Assembly: GCF_000224145.3 (NCBI RefSeq)
Contig: NW_004190506.2
Coordinates: 752,407 to 816,406 of the forward strand
Reading direction: 5' to 3'
DNA from: Ciona intestinalis
Lineage: Eukaryota; Chordata; Ascidiacea; Phlebobranchia; Cionidae
DNA length: 64,000 bases
The notes under the pieces are model-generated. The model did not search any database. It was not told where the DNA came from and worked only from the letters and a program-made list of their open reading frames with translations. The position numbers and the translations under genes were made by a program. Positions 21,926 through 34,124 of the stretch are shown here, piece after piece. Position 1 is the stretch's first letter, and each line of letters opens with the position of its first letter.

Positions 21926-24900
21926 TCATCTTGTCTTGTGGGCTTTTTTTCCCAATAAAGTATCAACGCATGCTTGAAACTTATGTTCGTTACGTGCAAT
22001 GTACTCGTGTGCATCTTCAACTAACAAGTCCAATTTATCAGGGTGATAGTCGTCCAACAACAGTGGCTCTATGGAAACCATATAATTCAAAAAATACAAA
22101 AAGTAACATACATGGTAACGAACTCGTACGATGGCACTGTCGTTTTCAAGCCATGCGAGGGTAAAGTAAGTTACATTCATTCACATTAATTAGAGAAGTG
22201 TCAGACAATGGTTGGTGTCTGTTTTTAACCCAGAGGTTATGGGTTCTTAGCTCGACACTGTTACCAAATAATAATACACTATTAAAAATAATAATAAAAC
22301 ACCCACAAAGTGACATATGGGTATCTCGTATGCCAGCATGAGGTGTATGAAACAGAGCACCTGTGTTACAATGACTTTATCCAAACACATGTGACAACTA
22401 TTATTAAGTTATCAAACAAAGGTCTTACAACTTCCTTAAACAAAGGTCTTACAGGTTACCTTACCTCTCATAAATGGATTGAATCGAAAATAAGTATGAG
22501 GGGGAAGCAGGTCGTACATCACGGTGTGGACCTCTGTTATAGATTTATTACTGATAAATATAGACCATGTTAACTGTGTGATCATAAACAGGCCAACAGA
22601 CAATCACAGCTGTAGTGAAATTTCAAATTAATGTTTTAATAGATAAAAATTGCAACTTGACAGTGACTTTTTTGATTAGCATGGGAAGAACAGAGTGATA
22701 ACTAAATGGTAATTATGAATGTGGCAGTGATAACTAAAAGCCCATCCCATTATTATAAAAAAAGACAGACGAAGATATACCTTATCAAAGCATACATGTA
22801 GTGATCAGTATGTTAAGTACCTGATACACTAGTTGCACTGTCCACCACTTTAAGCAACTTATCTTTCAGACTAAGAAAATGATCACCAGTTGGTCCAACT
22901 GTTGGTTCATATCTCCCGGTACCAACTGACACCACACATTGTATGGGGGAATGTGGCCACAACAAACTACATTCATTCAATGCAACTCCAGTTGGGTTGT
23001 TTGTTAATAACCCTCCGTCCTGTAATATGAATATGAGGGTCATATAGAAGATATAATTGTATTATCTCAGTAGTGTAAGAGATAAACCATGCAGCTGCGG
23101 GTAAATTTTGTAAGTATAAGTAATACAAAACAACTTTACATTATGCAAGCTGAACAAAACAGGCTAAACTTTATTTGTGGGTTACAATTGTATGAACTAC
23201 ATTTAACAGAACAGCTTGAAAGAGGATTACCGTTTCTAAGTATGGTACAAATTGAACCAGCCTTAGATAATATTAGATAATATACAAAGTACTAAAGTTA
23301 ACCTGGTGAATGTTTGGACCTTTCTTAAACTCTTCAAAATAGCCGGGAGCTGCAGAAGAAGCTCGTACAGCTTCCCACACTTTACCTCTGCATGTACCTG
23401 GCCAATGTGTGTGTCGGGTGCCAGGAACAATGCTGGGAAAAAATTAAAATACTTGGTTATTGTTTAATACAATTCTACTTCATGAAAAATAGGTATAGAC
23501 GCTTAAAAAGTAGTTAATAAAAATGGTAATTGTTTAATAAAATATTTTTTTCTACATCATAAGAGTAGTTAATGTTTAATAAAAGCTTTGTTCTATATCA
23601 CTAAAGATGGGTTTAGTTTTTAAAAGTGAAACATTCGAGTTGAAAATAGCATTTTACATATGAGCTGTCAACCTGTCATATTTGTAATAAAAGCTTATGT
23701 TATGGCTTTTGAAAGTTGTTTAATAATTAATACAAGAGTAAAACGTGAGAACCTGTAATTCCTCCACACATATGGTTTGAGAACCATTCTGTTGACCAGT
23801 GTGGATACAGCAGCACACTTTGGTGTATCTTCATAACCAGCAGTCTCAATAAGCACTGTACTACCTATATAAACAAAACAGGATGTTGTCTGTTACGTTT
23901 TCCTCAATAACAAAAGCTGCCATAGTAAAACACAAACACAAACATTGCTTTACACTAGTTAAGTGTACCTACCTAGCTTATATATTATTCTAAAAGAGTT
24001 TGGTTCTATTGCAAACTGGAAAGTAGGTAGTTTACTTAATATTACTAAACACATCCATTCAATGCTTACCCATTGTCTCTTTGAGAACTTTTTGATAGGT
24101 TTCTGTGTTGTAGAATGCATGTGATATAACAAGTTTGCCAGTTCCAACCAGTCTATTCTGGTCAAATACTTGTGAGCTGAATGATCTGTATAACAAATAT
24201 TGTTTTGTAGCATACAGCTAACAAATGTTACAATAAAAACACAAAGCATATACAATATATTCATTAATGAATTGGTGGAGCAATGACAGTCGATGTAACG
24301 ATTTTTCTATTTCATACACCTTGTGCCCACTTACAGATTACCACGTATGTAACTTTGTGGGTGATTGTTTTAGATTACTATTTCCTAACTACTTGGAGAC
24401 CATATTTTCCTTTTACTAACCTGTACATAGGACCCAGTGAGTCAATTGGTACTTTTTTCAGGCCCAACAGGAAGCCAAGTATAGCACCAGTGCTTACACC
24501 GCATATATAATCAAACATCTCATGTATTGGTTGACCACTCAACTCAACTAAGCGACGGAATATCTCAACTGACAAAACACCTCTGAAAACAAAAAAGTAG
24601 TAAACAAATCGCTTCACAGTAAATTGAATTTAGGCATAATGTTAGCCCGGTAACATTATATAAACTAAAAAAATATGAAAACACTAACACAATTTCAATT
24701 TTAATTATACATAGAGTAGGGTGGGGTAAGATGGGAAACCATTTTATTTATTCTATTTTCTTATTTTTCTTGCTGTTTAAAACTTGATCAGAATATTTAA
24801 ATTTTTGAGTATTATGTGCTAAAGGTGTTCCATCTTATATATATATATATATACATGTTTATATTTACCTACAACCACCACCGTCTATGGTTAGAATACG

Positions 24901-26586
24901 AATTCCTTTTCTTTTGGGAGGATCCACCGCACCCAACATTGCCAATGTTACTCTTAACACCGGTATCAAGTCTTTGTCATAAGTGGTTCTGTATATGTGC
25001 ATGATCTCTCGGATTGCATTTTCCTGTTAAATATTAAAATAAAGTGTTTAACATATAACAGTTGGTTCCTTAGGTTTAATTTGAACGAACAAATGTAAAA
25101 AAAGTATTGTTATACCATTGTTTTTATACCAGAGAAGCCAATTTATATATCACACTGTGTCCCATAGTAAGAGAAGCAGAATTACACATTCGTTGGAATT
25201 GTAAACTAGGCATGAAACTATTAAATTTACAACTTCTAATATAAAACGCTCGTCTTTGCCCTGCCATGAAGGATAAATAAGTTACATTCATTCATATTGA
25301 CCATTTTTTCTGTTTACATCACCTTCACAGCTGTAATCCTTGTGTCAGGAAATCGCATCAGATGATCTTTTAGTTCTTCCACACGCTGGGATAACGTGAG
25401 CATGCTGTTGGTGTCTTTTATGCATTGAATAAGATATCTGGTGCGATTGTTGATACTAACTCGCTGTCCTAGCTGATTTCTATCCGCCTGTTTAAAATAA
25501 CAACATACAAATTATATTACACTAAAATTGGTATATTAAAACTAAGTGAAAAGTATTTATGACACTTACTTGAATATTAGATGTTTTCTTTTGAGCTTCC
25601 TTGTCTTGGGCTACAGCACTTGTGGCGGAACTAGAAAAAACATAAGGAACGTACTGATACAAGCTGTCTAGTAAGGAAAGTGGAGTTTCCTCTTTTGGGA
25701 TTGTTTCATTTTTAATCTTATTTGCACTGCTGTGTACAACAGCAGAACCTTCCAATTCACCTTGACCCTTTTTTTGATTCGCTTTTTTTTCATCAGCACG
25801 TTCAAAAAGATTTGCCCGAGATAACAGACTGATAAAACTGTTCATTGGCGCTTCAACCATACTTTTCAAAGAACTAAGTATCGTGTTTTCAAATGCTTGC
25901 TCTGCTTCTTGTTGCTTTTTAACTGATGAAATAAGATGGTCATATTGTGAATGTTTCACTATGGGATTCTCTACATCACTTTCTTTTTGAGATAAAGTTT
26001 CAGTCTCTTCTTCGTCATTTAGGTTTTCTGGTAACTTAGATTTATCATCTTTTAAATCATTTTCAGAGGGCAGAGACATGTTGCTTGAAAAGCTATATTG
26101 AGGCAAAACAATATTCTGCTTTGTAGGGGCAGTAGAAAATGATTGATTAGAGCTACGCCCTGTATGATTACCAAGAGTGTGTGAGGCGTAGTTCATTACA
26201 TAATCCTCATGGATGGTCTTGTGGTTGGCAGTATCTGGCTTCTCATATAGTGCAGATATTGCCTTATTTGTTTGTGTATTTGTGTTGTTAAACAAAGAGT
26301 CCCAGGGCCGCTTGTAACTTATAAACCTGGTTGGAATAGCCGACACCGAATTGAGGCATTGATGGCATTTTGTGCGCATTGCTACATACGCCGACTTGGC
26401 AGAATTAGATAACAGTTGTGGTGAATAGCAAAGACATGCCGTATTTCCATACCTTGCAGCTCCAGCATAATTTGGCGGGTTAACCGCAGTGTTTTGCTTA
26501 GTACCAGTAGTATATAACGTACAGGATGACGATTTTTTCCAGCTGTTTGAAACACTTCGGCTCTGATGTATCGATACACACAGCAT
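21926..26586 (-). CDS. PNPLA8: Calcium-independent phospholipase A2-gamma (patatin-like phospholipase 8)
   Basis: Exons on the minus strand: 26586-25570, 25487-25323, 25023-24869, 24582-24421, 24185-24070, 23864-23753, 23432-23303, 23019-22821, 22533-22465, 22068-21926; 755 aa (human about 782), every phase consistent. The enzyme hydrolyses phospholipid acyl esters at mitochondrial and peroxisomal membranes. The oxyanion-hole/nucleotide-type motif GIRILTIDGGGCRG spans exons 3-4. The lipase motif GVSTG has its serine near residue 476, and the catalytic Asp is in QDGGLLTNNP near residue 620. Nearby segments such as ASSAAPGYFEEF, VVSVGTGRYE and LLPPHTYFRFNP are typical of PNPLA8. The long first exon encodes a divergent N-terminus whose first residues are basic, Ser-rich and poor in acids, which fits mitochondrial targeting. 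No C-terminal SKL is present; the protein ends KKAHKTR. Confidence 0.95.
22095..22400 (+). mobile_element. SINE-family copies in PNPLA8 intron 9
   Basis: Two adjacent partial copies. One runs from GGTAACGAACTCGTACGATG to AAGTTACATTCATTCAC. The second contains GGTTATGGGTTCTTAGCTCG (box-B-like) and CATGAGGTGTATGAAACAGA. A short duplication of AAACAAAGGTCTTACA follows at 22416-22453. Confidence 0.5.
24716..24840 (+). mobile_element. MITE M1, internally shortened copy in PNPLA8 intron 3
   Basis: GTAGGGTGGGGTAAGATGGG is followed by TTCTATTTTCTTATTTTTC and then the far-end remnant ATTATGTGCTAAAGGTGTTC before an (AT)n run. The terminal CCCCACCCT is lost. Confidence 0.65.
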
Positions 26587-27397
26587 ATTAAAACAGTAAG
26601 CGCCTGGGTGCAGGCAGTGTAGTGTGTTAATAACCTATTACATAATCAAACATAAGACAATAAACCACTGTAAAACATAAATAATAAGTTAATACCATGA
26701 TTAAGGGCCTATAAACTATATAGTTACAATACATTCGTAGGACTACCTTTACAAATGGTCTTAAATGAAATACATTTTTCTACAAACACTATTCTGTCAA
26801 ATACATACTTTATTATAATCTTAAAATAATTTTACACCGATGAACTTTTACTATATGGGAAACTTGACTTTTCAGGCAACAGGTAATTGAACCGCGGAAT
26901 CCGACAATTTCATTGGCTGGCTTTGCTCTTGTGATGATCACGTGAGGGGGGTGTGGGTGTTTGTAAACATTACTCATTGGCGTTACGTAACTACGGATCA
27001 ATATATATTTGTACATATTTCAACTTTTCAAGTACAGTCTATATTAATTTATCTACCACAAGTTTAAAAGCTCGTTTGTTATTTTTTCTATTCAAAGTGT
27101 ATATGATGATCATGATATATTGGAATACTTTATTGTGTCTTTTGTAACTTTGTGATGTGTCGTTGCAGTAGTGTCATATTTATTTATTTGGCGTTATTTC
27201 TTTGTTACAATAACTTGTTTGTCATTCCTAAATACCCAATAAATTTAGAAATATGATATTTCTATTTTAAATTATCCGTACGTTAACAGTTTGGGGGATT
27301 TTTTCCAAAATCACATTTTGTTAAAACAGACGCAAGTTATTATGTAAAAGATTCTGTTATCTAATTAGTCAGTTTAATTTATAAAAATTATAAAAAG
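26587..27397. promoter_or_regulatory. Head-to-head intergenic region PNPLA8/TADA3
   Basis: 811 bp separate the two divergent start codons. No open frame, MITE or SINE is evident. It probably contains both promoters and 5' UTRs; no canonical TATA box in either direction stands out. Confidence 0.5.
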
Positions 27398-30300
27398 ATG
27401 AGCGATCAGAAAGACGGTCTAAAATTTCCTGACATAGCTCCGATTGATCACCCAAGGCATTGTCAACAGTATACTAACGGTGAGCGAATTCTCAGCAAAA
27501 TCGACACAAGGGAAATTTTACAATTCTTTATCAATCAAGAAATGTGCTTAATTATTGGATTCTTGGTGTAAATCAAATTTACCAATAATAAAACAAACAA
27601 TGATTTACTTAAACGCAATTTGTTCATTAAAATACAAATCGAAACAAAAGTATAATAAAATTTAGACTATTACCAGAAAAACCATTTACTTAATTATTAC
27701 GTTATGGCTGTTAGCAAAATGTTATTTTGTTAAAACTTTTAATATAAGCGTTAATGCAGTTTTAACTCGAGATGAAGACGACCCCATTCAAGTTGAAGAA
27801 ATCGACGGTTTACAAATCGATCTCGAAACTTTGCTTGCTGCTGCCACCCGCAGGATGAGATTGCTCCAAGCCGAGATTCTTGTTTTGTCTGATATGAATG
27901 ACAACAAAAAGGATAAAAAAATTCATAAATTGGTAATGTAGGCTAATAGCAATATTCGTTTTTTGCCGGTTTTTTTATCATTGTCATTTTATGCATCATG
28001 TTATAAAACCAAGTAGTCATTAATGCCACTTTAAACTCCACTAAATCTACATATATATTTCTGCAGCAAATTAAAAAAAAACCTTCAATACACAAAAGTA
28101 AAACTTCCTAATCTTCAATCCTAATGTTATTAGCTGGGTAAAGCAAAATATTAGCATCTTTATTTTAAATCTAAGATTTTGCTTAATCCATTTAAATTGT
28201 ACAACTTTGAATGTCGGTTTAAAACCAAAATACTAATTTTCACCATAAATATGTTCAATATAGAAAGATACTGATTTGAAACGTTCACGTCATTCTGAGG
28301 ATAAACCAGCCAAGAAACTCAAGTCCTCAGACTCTCCTTCTCAATCAAGATACAACATCGTTCCCACTACACCTGGATCCAGTAGTAATACTGCTGGGGT
28401 GGTTAGAATCAAAGTTAAAGAGTTGCCGGTAAACAAAATGTTTTTTAGCCTTTATTTCATGTTTTTATTTTCTTAAATAAAAAATAATGTGTGTGCTGTT
28501 TATTCGAGATAATTTCATTTGAGAAATCAGTTAGGCTATATAGGCCTATACATTTTCTTTTGAATTAAAAACTTTTTTTTGCCATACCTATATAATTTTT
28601 TTTTTGCAAAACTAAAAAAAATTCGTAACATTATATAGGTCTTATAGCATGTGTTCCATTAATACAAGCATATATCAATTACAGCCAAAGGTATCTGAAT
28701 ACGAGTATGAATACGAAGAGCAACAGATGGTCCAACCACCCAGGGTCCCAATAAATGACACACCAAGTCGATTTTGGAAGTCAATTGAACCATATTGTTC
28801 ACCAATCAACCATGAGTCTGTGAGATTGCTGGAGGAAATGATTAAACAAGATGATGACAACGATTACTACAATGTATGTATGAAATTGTCTAAGGTTTAT
28901 GATTGGTTTGTTGTCCTGTGCCGAGGCTCAGTGGTTTAGGTATCGTAACTGTACTGGGTTTAATGCTTGGCGCTGTTCTTGCGCATAGAAAATAGAATAT
29001 ATAATTAATTTTACTATAGGAGTTGACTGTTTCACATCATTTAGACCAGGGACGGGCAACTTACAGCCCGCGGGCCAAATCCGGCCCGCGACGCGATTTT
29101 GAGCGTTATTTCAAATGTAATAAAACTGAAGACATGTTTTGAATAAATTATTTTCCCTATGAGATGCTATGCTATCCTTGCTGTCAGTAAGTTTTTAAAT
29201 CGAGGCATTACTTACAAACATTCTGTTTGGCTTACGTAACAAACATTCTGTTTGGCTGGGGAAAACATCGTAAATATACAGCAGTGTTACTTCTGAGACA
29301 TTGAGGTTCAAGACGTGTTTATTTTACGACGCATCTGCTTTATTCTTGCATATTACTCAGCGTGCTCCTACCATGTTTTTTTTTTCGGGATCTGCGATTA
29401 ATGTATCGATTCGTGAATCCGGCCCGCCAATTATGTTATTTTCCCATATCAGGCCCACCGACTGGAGAAGTTGCCCGCCCCTGATTTAGACTATTGTAGT
29501 CACTTTTCTGGCCTACCTGGACAAGATACTGTAATGAATATTGTTTATATATGTATGGGTGATTCTGTATGATAAGGCATACAATGAACAAAGTATATTT
29601 ATATTTGAAACCCAGGTACCTGCTTTGGGCACTCACTTTAGCCAGCGGTGGGCGATAGAGGACATGAAAGAGGAACAAAGTGAAGGAAACCGAGCAAACG
29701 TGAAAACTCATGAAAAACCAGAATCAAACGTTGAAGCTGTTCTAAAAAAAGCAAACCAGTTCATGTAAGAAGAAATACAGATATATAATACATTTATTTT
29801 TACTTTTGGCACAAAGAATTACCCAGATATGTGTAATAAGATTTTTTGTTTTACTTTGTTGCAAGTAGAATTGGTTGGATTTGTGTCATTTCAGGGAACA
29901 AAGTCATTCAGAGCCATTTGGATCACTTACTAAGAGATTAATATCAGCATTTGTTGATGAGAATATCATGGCACCTCCTGATCATGAATCAATGTTAGAT
30001 TCAGGTACTTAAGTTGTTCGAATATACCTCTTGTAAATTATACCAGCATTATTGGTGTAACAACTGTTTGCATTCTTGGCCCATTTATTTGTAAAAAGGT
30101 ATTTACTGATATGTTTTAACACGTTTTAACGATGTGTTCTTGCATTACCAGAAATATACCCTGCTATATACCTATACAGCATAGAATATAACACGTATTT
30201 TTGCTTTTTATTCCTTATGGATTTAGGCCAGATTTGGTCAATTACCTCATATTTTTGCTTAATTTTATTACTAATTACCAAAATCTTGTAGAAACTCAAT

Positions 30301-31582
30301 AAAATATCTTTCAATCACTTCTCTGTTTACAGTACGATCATTAGACGCAACTGAAGGTGGAAATTATTCCAAACCAATGAAATCTCTCCCCCCAATACCA
30401 CATGCTCATAAGTTAGAATCAAGAATCAGAATGGAGTTAATTGAGCAAGGTAAGTTTATTCATTTATTCTATGGTACGTTAGTATAGGTGCCACTAGCCT
30501 AATTCGGTTAATGCAAAATACCATGTACTATGCATTCGGAATCACCATTACTGAATGCACTGCTGTATGATTAGCTCAGTCAGCTGAATTAGGCATTCCT
30601 GCCTTATAAAACTAGGATTTATTAATTACAAAATAAACCCAAAGCATGTTTAGACATAGTTTATGCTAAAGAACAGGCTGTCATGTACTACATTTTTGTG
30701 ATTTTTACATAGCTTAAAGTGGTAACTTACCCTCTTTTATCTTAGAGTCTTAGACTGCTTTTTCTATGTTTTAATTTAAAATGCTTATGTTTCTAAAACT
30801 CTCATACAAGATGGGCCACGCATATATTAACAACGAGATATTGTAAACATTTCTTGAATCCCTTCATATCAGGATTTAGATTTAAAGACTACTTTTCTTC
30901 TGTTTTTGAAATTTTTAAATTTACAAAACTCATAAAGATACTGACCATGCATTATCATACACTAGTTCTTTAACTTGCAAATAATATTAATAATGGGATT
31001 TTCTACATTGTTTGAATCCCTTGTCCCAGGAATACTTGAAGCTGATGCAGCAGATTCGAAGAAAGAAGATGAGATCCTCACTGAGCTGATGAGGTGTCAA
31101 CATGAGTTAAAAGTTGTGAGCAATCGGAACAAAGATGTTCTTAACCAACTACTACTGGCTGCTAAGGAAGAATTAAAGAAACAGGAAATACAAAAGAAGA
31201 TTGAATCTGCTAATACTGAAGTGAGGTTCATCTGTTGTATATAGATAAGGCAAAATGTTGTTTTAAACTTCACAGAGCTTTTTATATATATATATATTAT
31301 TTGTGATTTTTCATGTGTAGCCAATATACAGTTAAAAAAACAGTTTTTTGTATGTAAAATGTGTGTTTTTATACGTTAAATCATATGAATGTTCATTAAG
31401 TGTTTATAAAAGTTATTCATATGATTTAATTCATAATTTTTACGTTTATACAGGTTATGGAACACTACAGAAGGGTAATGGCTGCTCGTCAAAAGAAGAG
31501 AAGTCTCTTAAAGAAAGAGAAAGACCTTGCATGGAAAGCTCTTCGTGATCGTGATGTGCTCATTAAACAACTTAATGAATGA
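27398..31582 (+). CDS. TADA3: Transcriptional adapter 3 (SAGA/ATAC subunit)
   Basis: Exons: 27398-27479, 27760-27932, 28264-28428, 28685-28873, 29616-29764, 29895-30004, 30333-30449, 31030-31220, 31454-31582; phases agree at all joins, 434 aa (human 432). TADA3 bridges GCN5/PCAF and TADA2 in the histone acetyltransferase module of SAGA-type complexes in the nucleus. Matching landmarks: DLETLLAAATRRMRLLQAEI, then NDTPSRFWKSIEPYC, LGTHFSQRWAIEDMKEEQ, PFGSLTKRLISAFVDENI, KLESRIRMELIEQG, and a C-terminus with VMEHYRRVMAARQKKRSL and KEKDLAWKAL. A basic stretch (KPAKKLKSS) could be a nuclear signal. Intron 4 carries a hAT-type element. MRPS2 follows 400 bp downstream on the same strand. Confidence 0.96.
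28912..28985 (+). repeat. SINE head fragment in TADA3 intron 4
   Basis: CCGAGGCTCAGTGGTTTAGG resembles a tRNA-like box A, followed by ACTGTACTGGGTTTAATGCT. The body and tail of the family are not present. Confidence 0.4.
29047..29483 (+). mobile_element. Non-autonomous hAT-type element with 8-bp target duplication
   Basis: The 437-bp element starts CAGGGACGGGCAACTT and ends AAGTTGCCCGCCCCTG, inverted with 15 of 16 positions matching. It is flanked on both sides by ATTTAGAC (29039-29046 and 29484-29491), the 8-bp duplication expected of hAT transposases. CCGGCCCGC-type motifs lie just inside both ends. An inner 19-bp duplication (ACAAACATTCTGTTTGGCT) sits near 29216-29256. There is no transposase frame, so it would need a partner in trans. 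Confidence 0.92.
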
Positions 31583-31982
31583 TTCATGAAATCTTTCCTA
31601 TGAATATAAAATTATCATCACAATTCTATGTTGCTGCAGGACAGTGTTGGAAGTGAAGACTTTTCTCTGTGACTCAATGACTCAATCCCTTTTCAAAAAT
31701 ACTTTGTTTCTATTTAATTTCCTTGAAACTCCACCCATCATTTTACACACACTGCAATATCTTTTGCTTTATTTAGATATTGGACCATTTGCATTTAATT
31801 CAGTTTTATGTTACCATGTTGACAATTTTGATTCATCCTGTTATAGGTTTTATTTTATGTGGATTTAGACACACTCAGCAAATGCAAAAATATTGACTGA
31901 AACACAATATTTTGTCCAACTGTTCTTAAATTTTGAATTTCAAAACCTTTTTTTTCTCCAGATTTTATAGTTCATATAAATA
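31583..31982 (+). other. TADA3-MRPS2 intercistronic region
   Basis: 400 bp holding the TADA3 3' UTR. There is no clear AATAAA; AATATAAAAT at about 31604 might serve. A strong polypyrimidine tract and acceptor (TTTTTTTTCTCCAG) end at 31961, only 21 nt before the MRPS2 ATG, with no coding exon to pair with. Confidence 0.5.
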
Positions 31983-33468
31983 ATGAAACATTGTTTAATG
32001 TTGAACAAAGCATGGAGAGGCTTTACCAGAGTGGCGAACACATACCATAGCAATACATGTGTGTCTCAAATGAACACTTTACATAAAAACTGCCGACATT
32101 TCTCCACCGTTCTACCCCAACAAACTGGTAAAGATCCTTCACCCATCTTACACAAGGAGAAAAGGCAACTGATCACAGATCCTCTCCAACATCCAGATTT
32201 CTTTGGAATAAAGAACCTTGTCACCATGAAGAAGTTATTTTTTTCTCGAGTTTATTTTGGACACAAAAAAGGATCAAGAAACGAGTAAGTCAAATTTCCA
32301 TATAAACGATCTCTTTGATAGCAGAAGTAAATGATATCCGGTAATTTATTATCTACATAGTCAAACATTTATGTCGGCAGTAACAGCTATTTCAAAATGT
32401 TGAACATATGAAGTAAAACCTAAGACGCATATAAAGGTATGCAGATTAAGGTTACATACATTTAAAATTAGTCTAAATGAGATATGGCAATATTTTTCTT
32501 ACATAGCCAGACTTATAAGTAGCAACAATTCAAAATGTTAGGTTAGCAACAGCTAATTCAAAATGTTAGGCCATTAAAAAGTTAACTTAAAGTGTGGGTG
32601 CTTTTACAAAAGTGTACGCATACATGACTATTTTTCAGTATATTTATTTTAGTATCGTGTGTAATATTTGATCTGTACCAGGCACATGCAACCATACCTG
32701 TACGGAAATCGTCTTGGAGTTGATATATTTGACCTCGACCAAACTTTAGAGCACATGCACAGAGCGCTTAACTTCGTAGCACACATCGCGTATTTAAAGG
32801 GAATTATTCTGTTCATTATGAGGTCACAACAACATGGTCACGCTGTTGAACTGGCTGCAAAAGCCTGTGGTGAATACGCGCATACAAGGGAATGGCAACA
32901 AGGTCTTTTACTTAATATGGGCCAAAAGGTAGGGCTGTAGTATTCACTGTATTCATATACGTTGTCGTAATCACATACAATGTGTACACCCACAAAGTAA
33001 AATAAAGAGGAAACTCGTAAGCTGGCAAGAGGTGTGTGAAACAGAACACTCGTGTTTTGGACTGTTGTTTTTTGGCCGCGCGAGGATAAAGCAAGTTACA
33101 AGTTACATTTATTCATTCATTCACAGCATCGGTCGGTAAGGTTGCCCGATATCTGCATTTTTCTTTCTTTGCAAGACGTAATGAACCAAGAGCACCCGGC
33201 AGTTGCTGAATGCGGAAAACTGAAAATAGCGACAGTTGGTATTGTAGATAGTAACGTTAACCCTACCATGATAACTTACCCTGTTCCTGGAAACGACGAC
33301 AGCCCAGAGTCCGTAGGATTATATCTGCAGTAAGTATAGCAATCCAGTTTGTTATATGAACATCAGTAACACAATTATTGTAGGCTATTTCAACTGGCTA
33401 TACAAAGTGGAAAACAAAAGCGAATCGAAGCAGACCAGCAGAAGCAAGATGTTTCTCAGTTAAAATAA
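31983..33468 (+). CDS. MRPS2: Mitochondrial small ribosomal subunit protein uS2m
   Basis: Exons: 31983-32284, 32682-32928, 33127-33329, 33384-33468; 278 aa (human 296), phases consistent. This is a structural protein of the 28S mitoribosomal subunit. The first 60 or so residues are basic, hydroxylated and poor in acids ([20 protein letters not shown]), as in a mitochondrial presequence. The S2 domain shows [81 protein letters not shown] and [14 protein letters not shown], all characteristic of MRPS2. The tail is charged ([13 protein letters not shown]). An acceptor 21 nt before the ATG may receive a spliced leader if this is a downstream operon gene. Confidence 0.95.
32995..33126 (+). mobile_element. 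SINE-family 3' end in MRPS2 intron 2
   Basis: Shows AACTCGTAAGCTGGCAAGAG, GTGTGTGAAACAGAACACTC, GGCCGCGCGAGGATAAAGCA and the terminal CATTTATTCATTCATTCAC. The repeat ends exactly at the exon 3 acceptor, so its tail may now supply that acceptor (TTCATTCACAG). Confidence 0.6.
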
Positions 33469-34124
33469 AATTGATTACAGCCGTTTACTTGGCTTTGCGT
33501 TTCCTTTTCGCAAAACCTTCTCCGAAGTGCGGCAGTCACGTTCATAAAATAGGCTTCAGATGGTGCCTTGTCAAGGTCAAATATTTAATGAACGAATATA
33601 ACTCTTTACGCTCGCATAACAGAGCAAATAACCACCGTTGTAACAACACGTGTGTTTTTACATGCACCTCCAGCCCGTTTACGAGTTACTACATGCGTAA
33701 CGTTGTTGGTAATTGGGTTTTGTATTTTGCATTTTCCGTAGAACTATATCTACAGTAAGTATAGCAGTTCACTTTGTAATATAGTGGAATGGAAGAAGAC
33801 GGGACACTTTTAGCACATAGTATCCACATATCCTGACCGGGTTTTAAACGGTCTATGGGAGTCTTGAGAATACGGATAAATTAACATTTAGCCAACCCAA
33901 AAAGGAACCACTGGGTTCCAGCAACCGTGTCTTAGAAAATGTATATGCCCACAACTGCAGTGAGGTGCCTAGGAGTCCGTAACCATGTGCACCAAGACGC
34001 AGGACAACATTAGAACATCTTTCTTTACACGCAACGAAAAAAATATGCAAGTTATTTTATTTTTCAGTAGTTTTTTTTTATTTTCGAGAAGAGTTCAGTT
34101 CTGCGACATAGCTAGTAAGAGTTT
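33469..34124. other. Tail-to-tail region MRPS2/FABP with repeats
   Basis: Holds the two 3' UTRs, a partial M1 MITE (33783-33880) and a decayed SINE copy at about 33885-34010 (AACCACTGGGTTCCAGCAAC, ATATGCCCACAAC). No further gene is seen. Confidence 0.45.
33783..33880 (-). mobile_element. MITE M1, partial copy
   Basis: GGAAGAAGACGGGACACTTT is followed by AGCACATAGTATCCACATAT and CTATGGGAGTCTTGAGAATA, the right half of the M1 family in reverse. The other end is absent. Confidence 0.55.
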
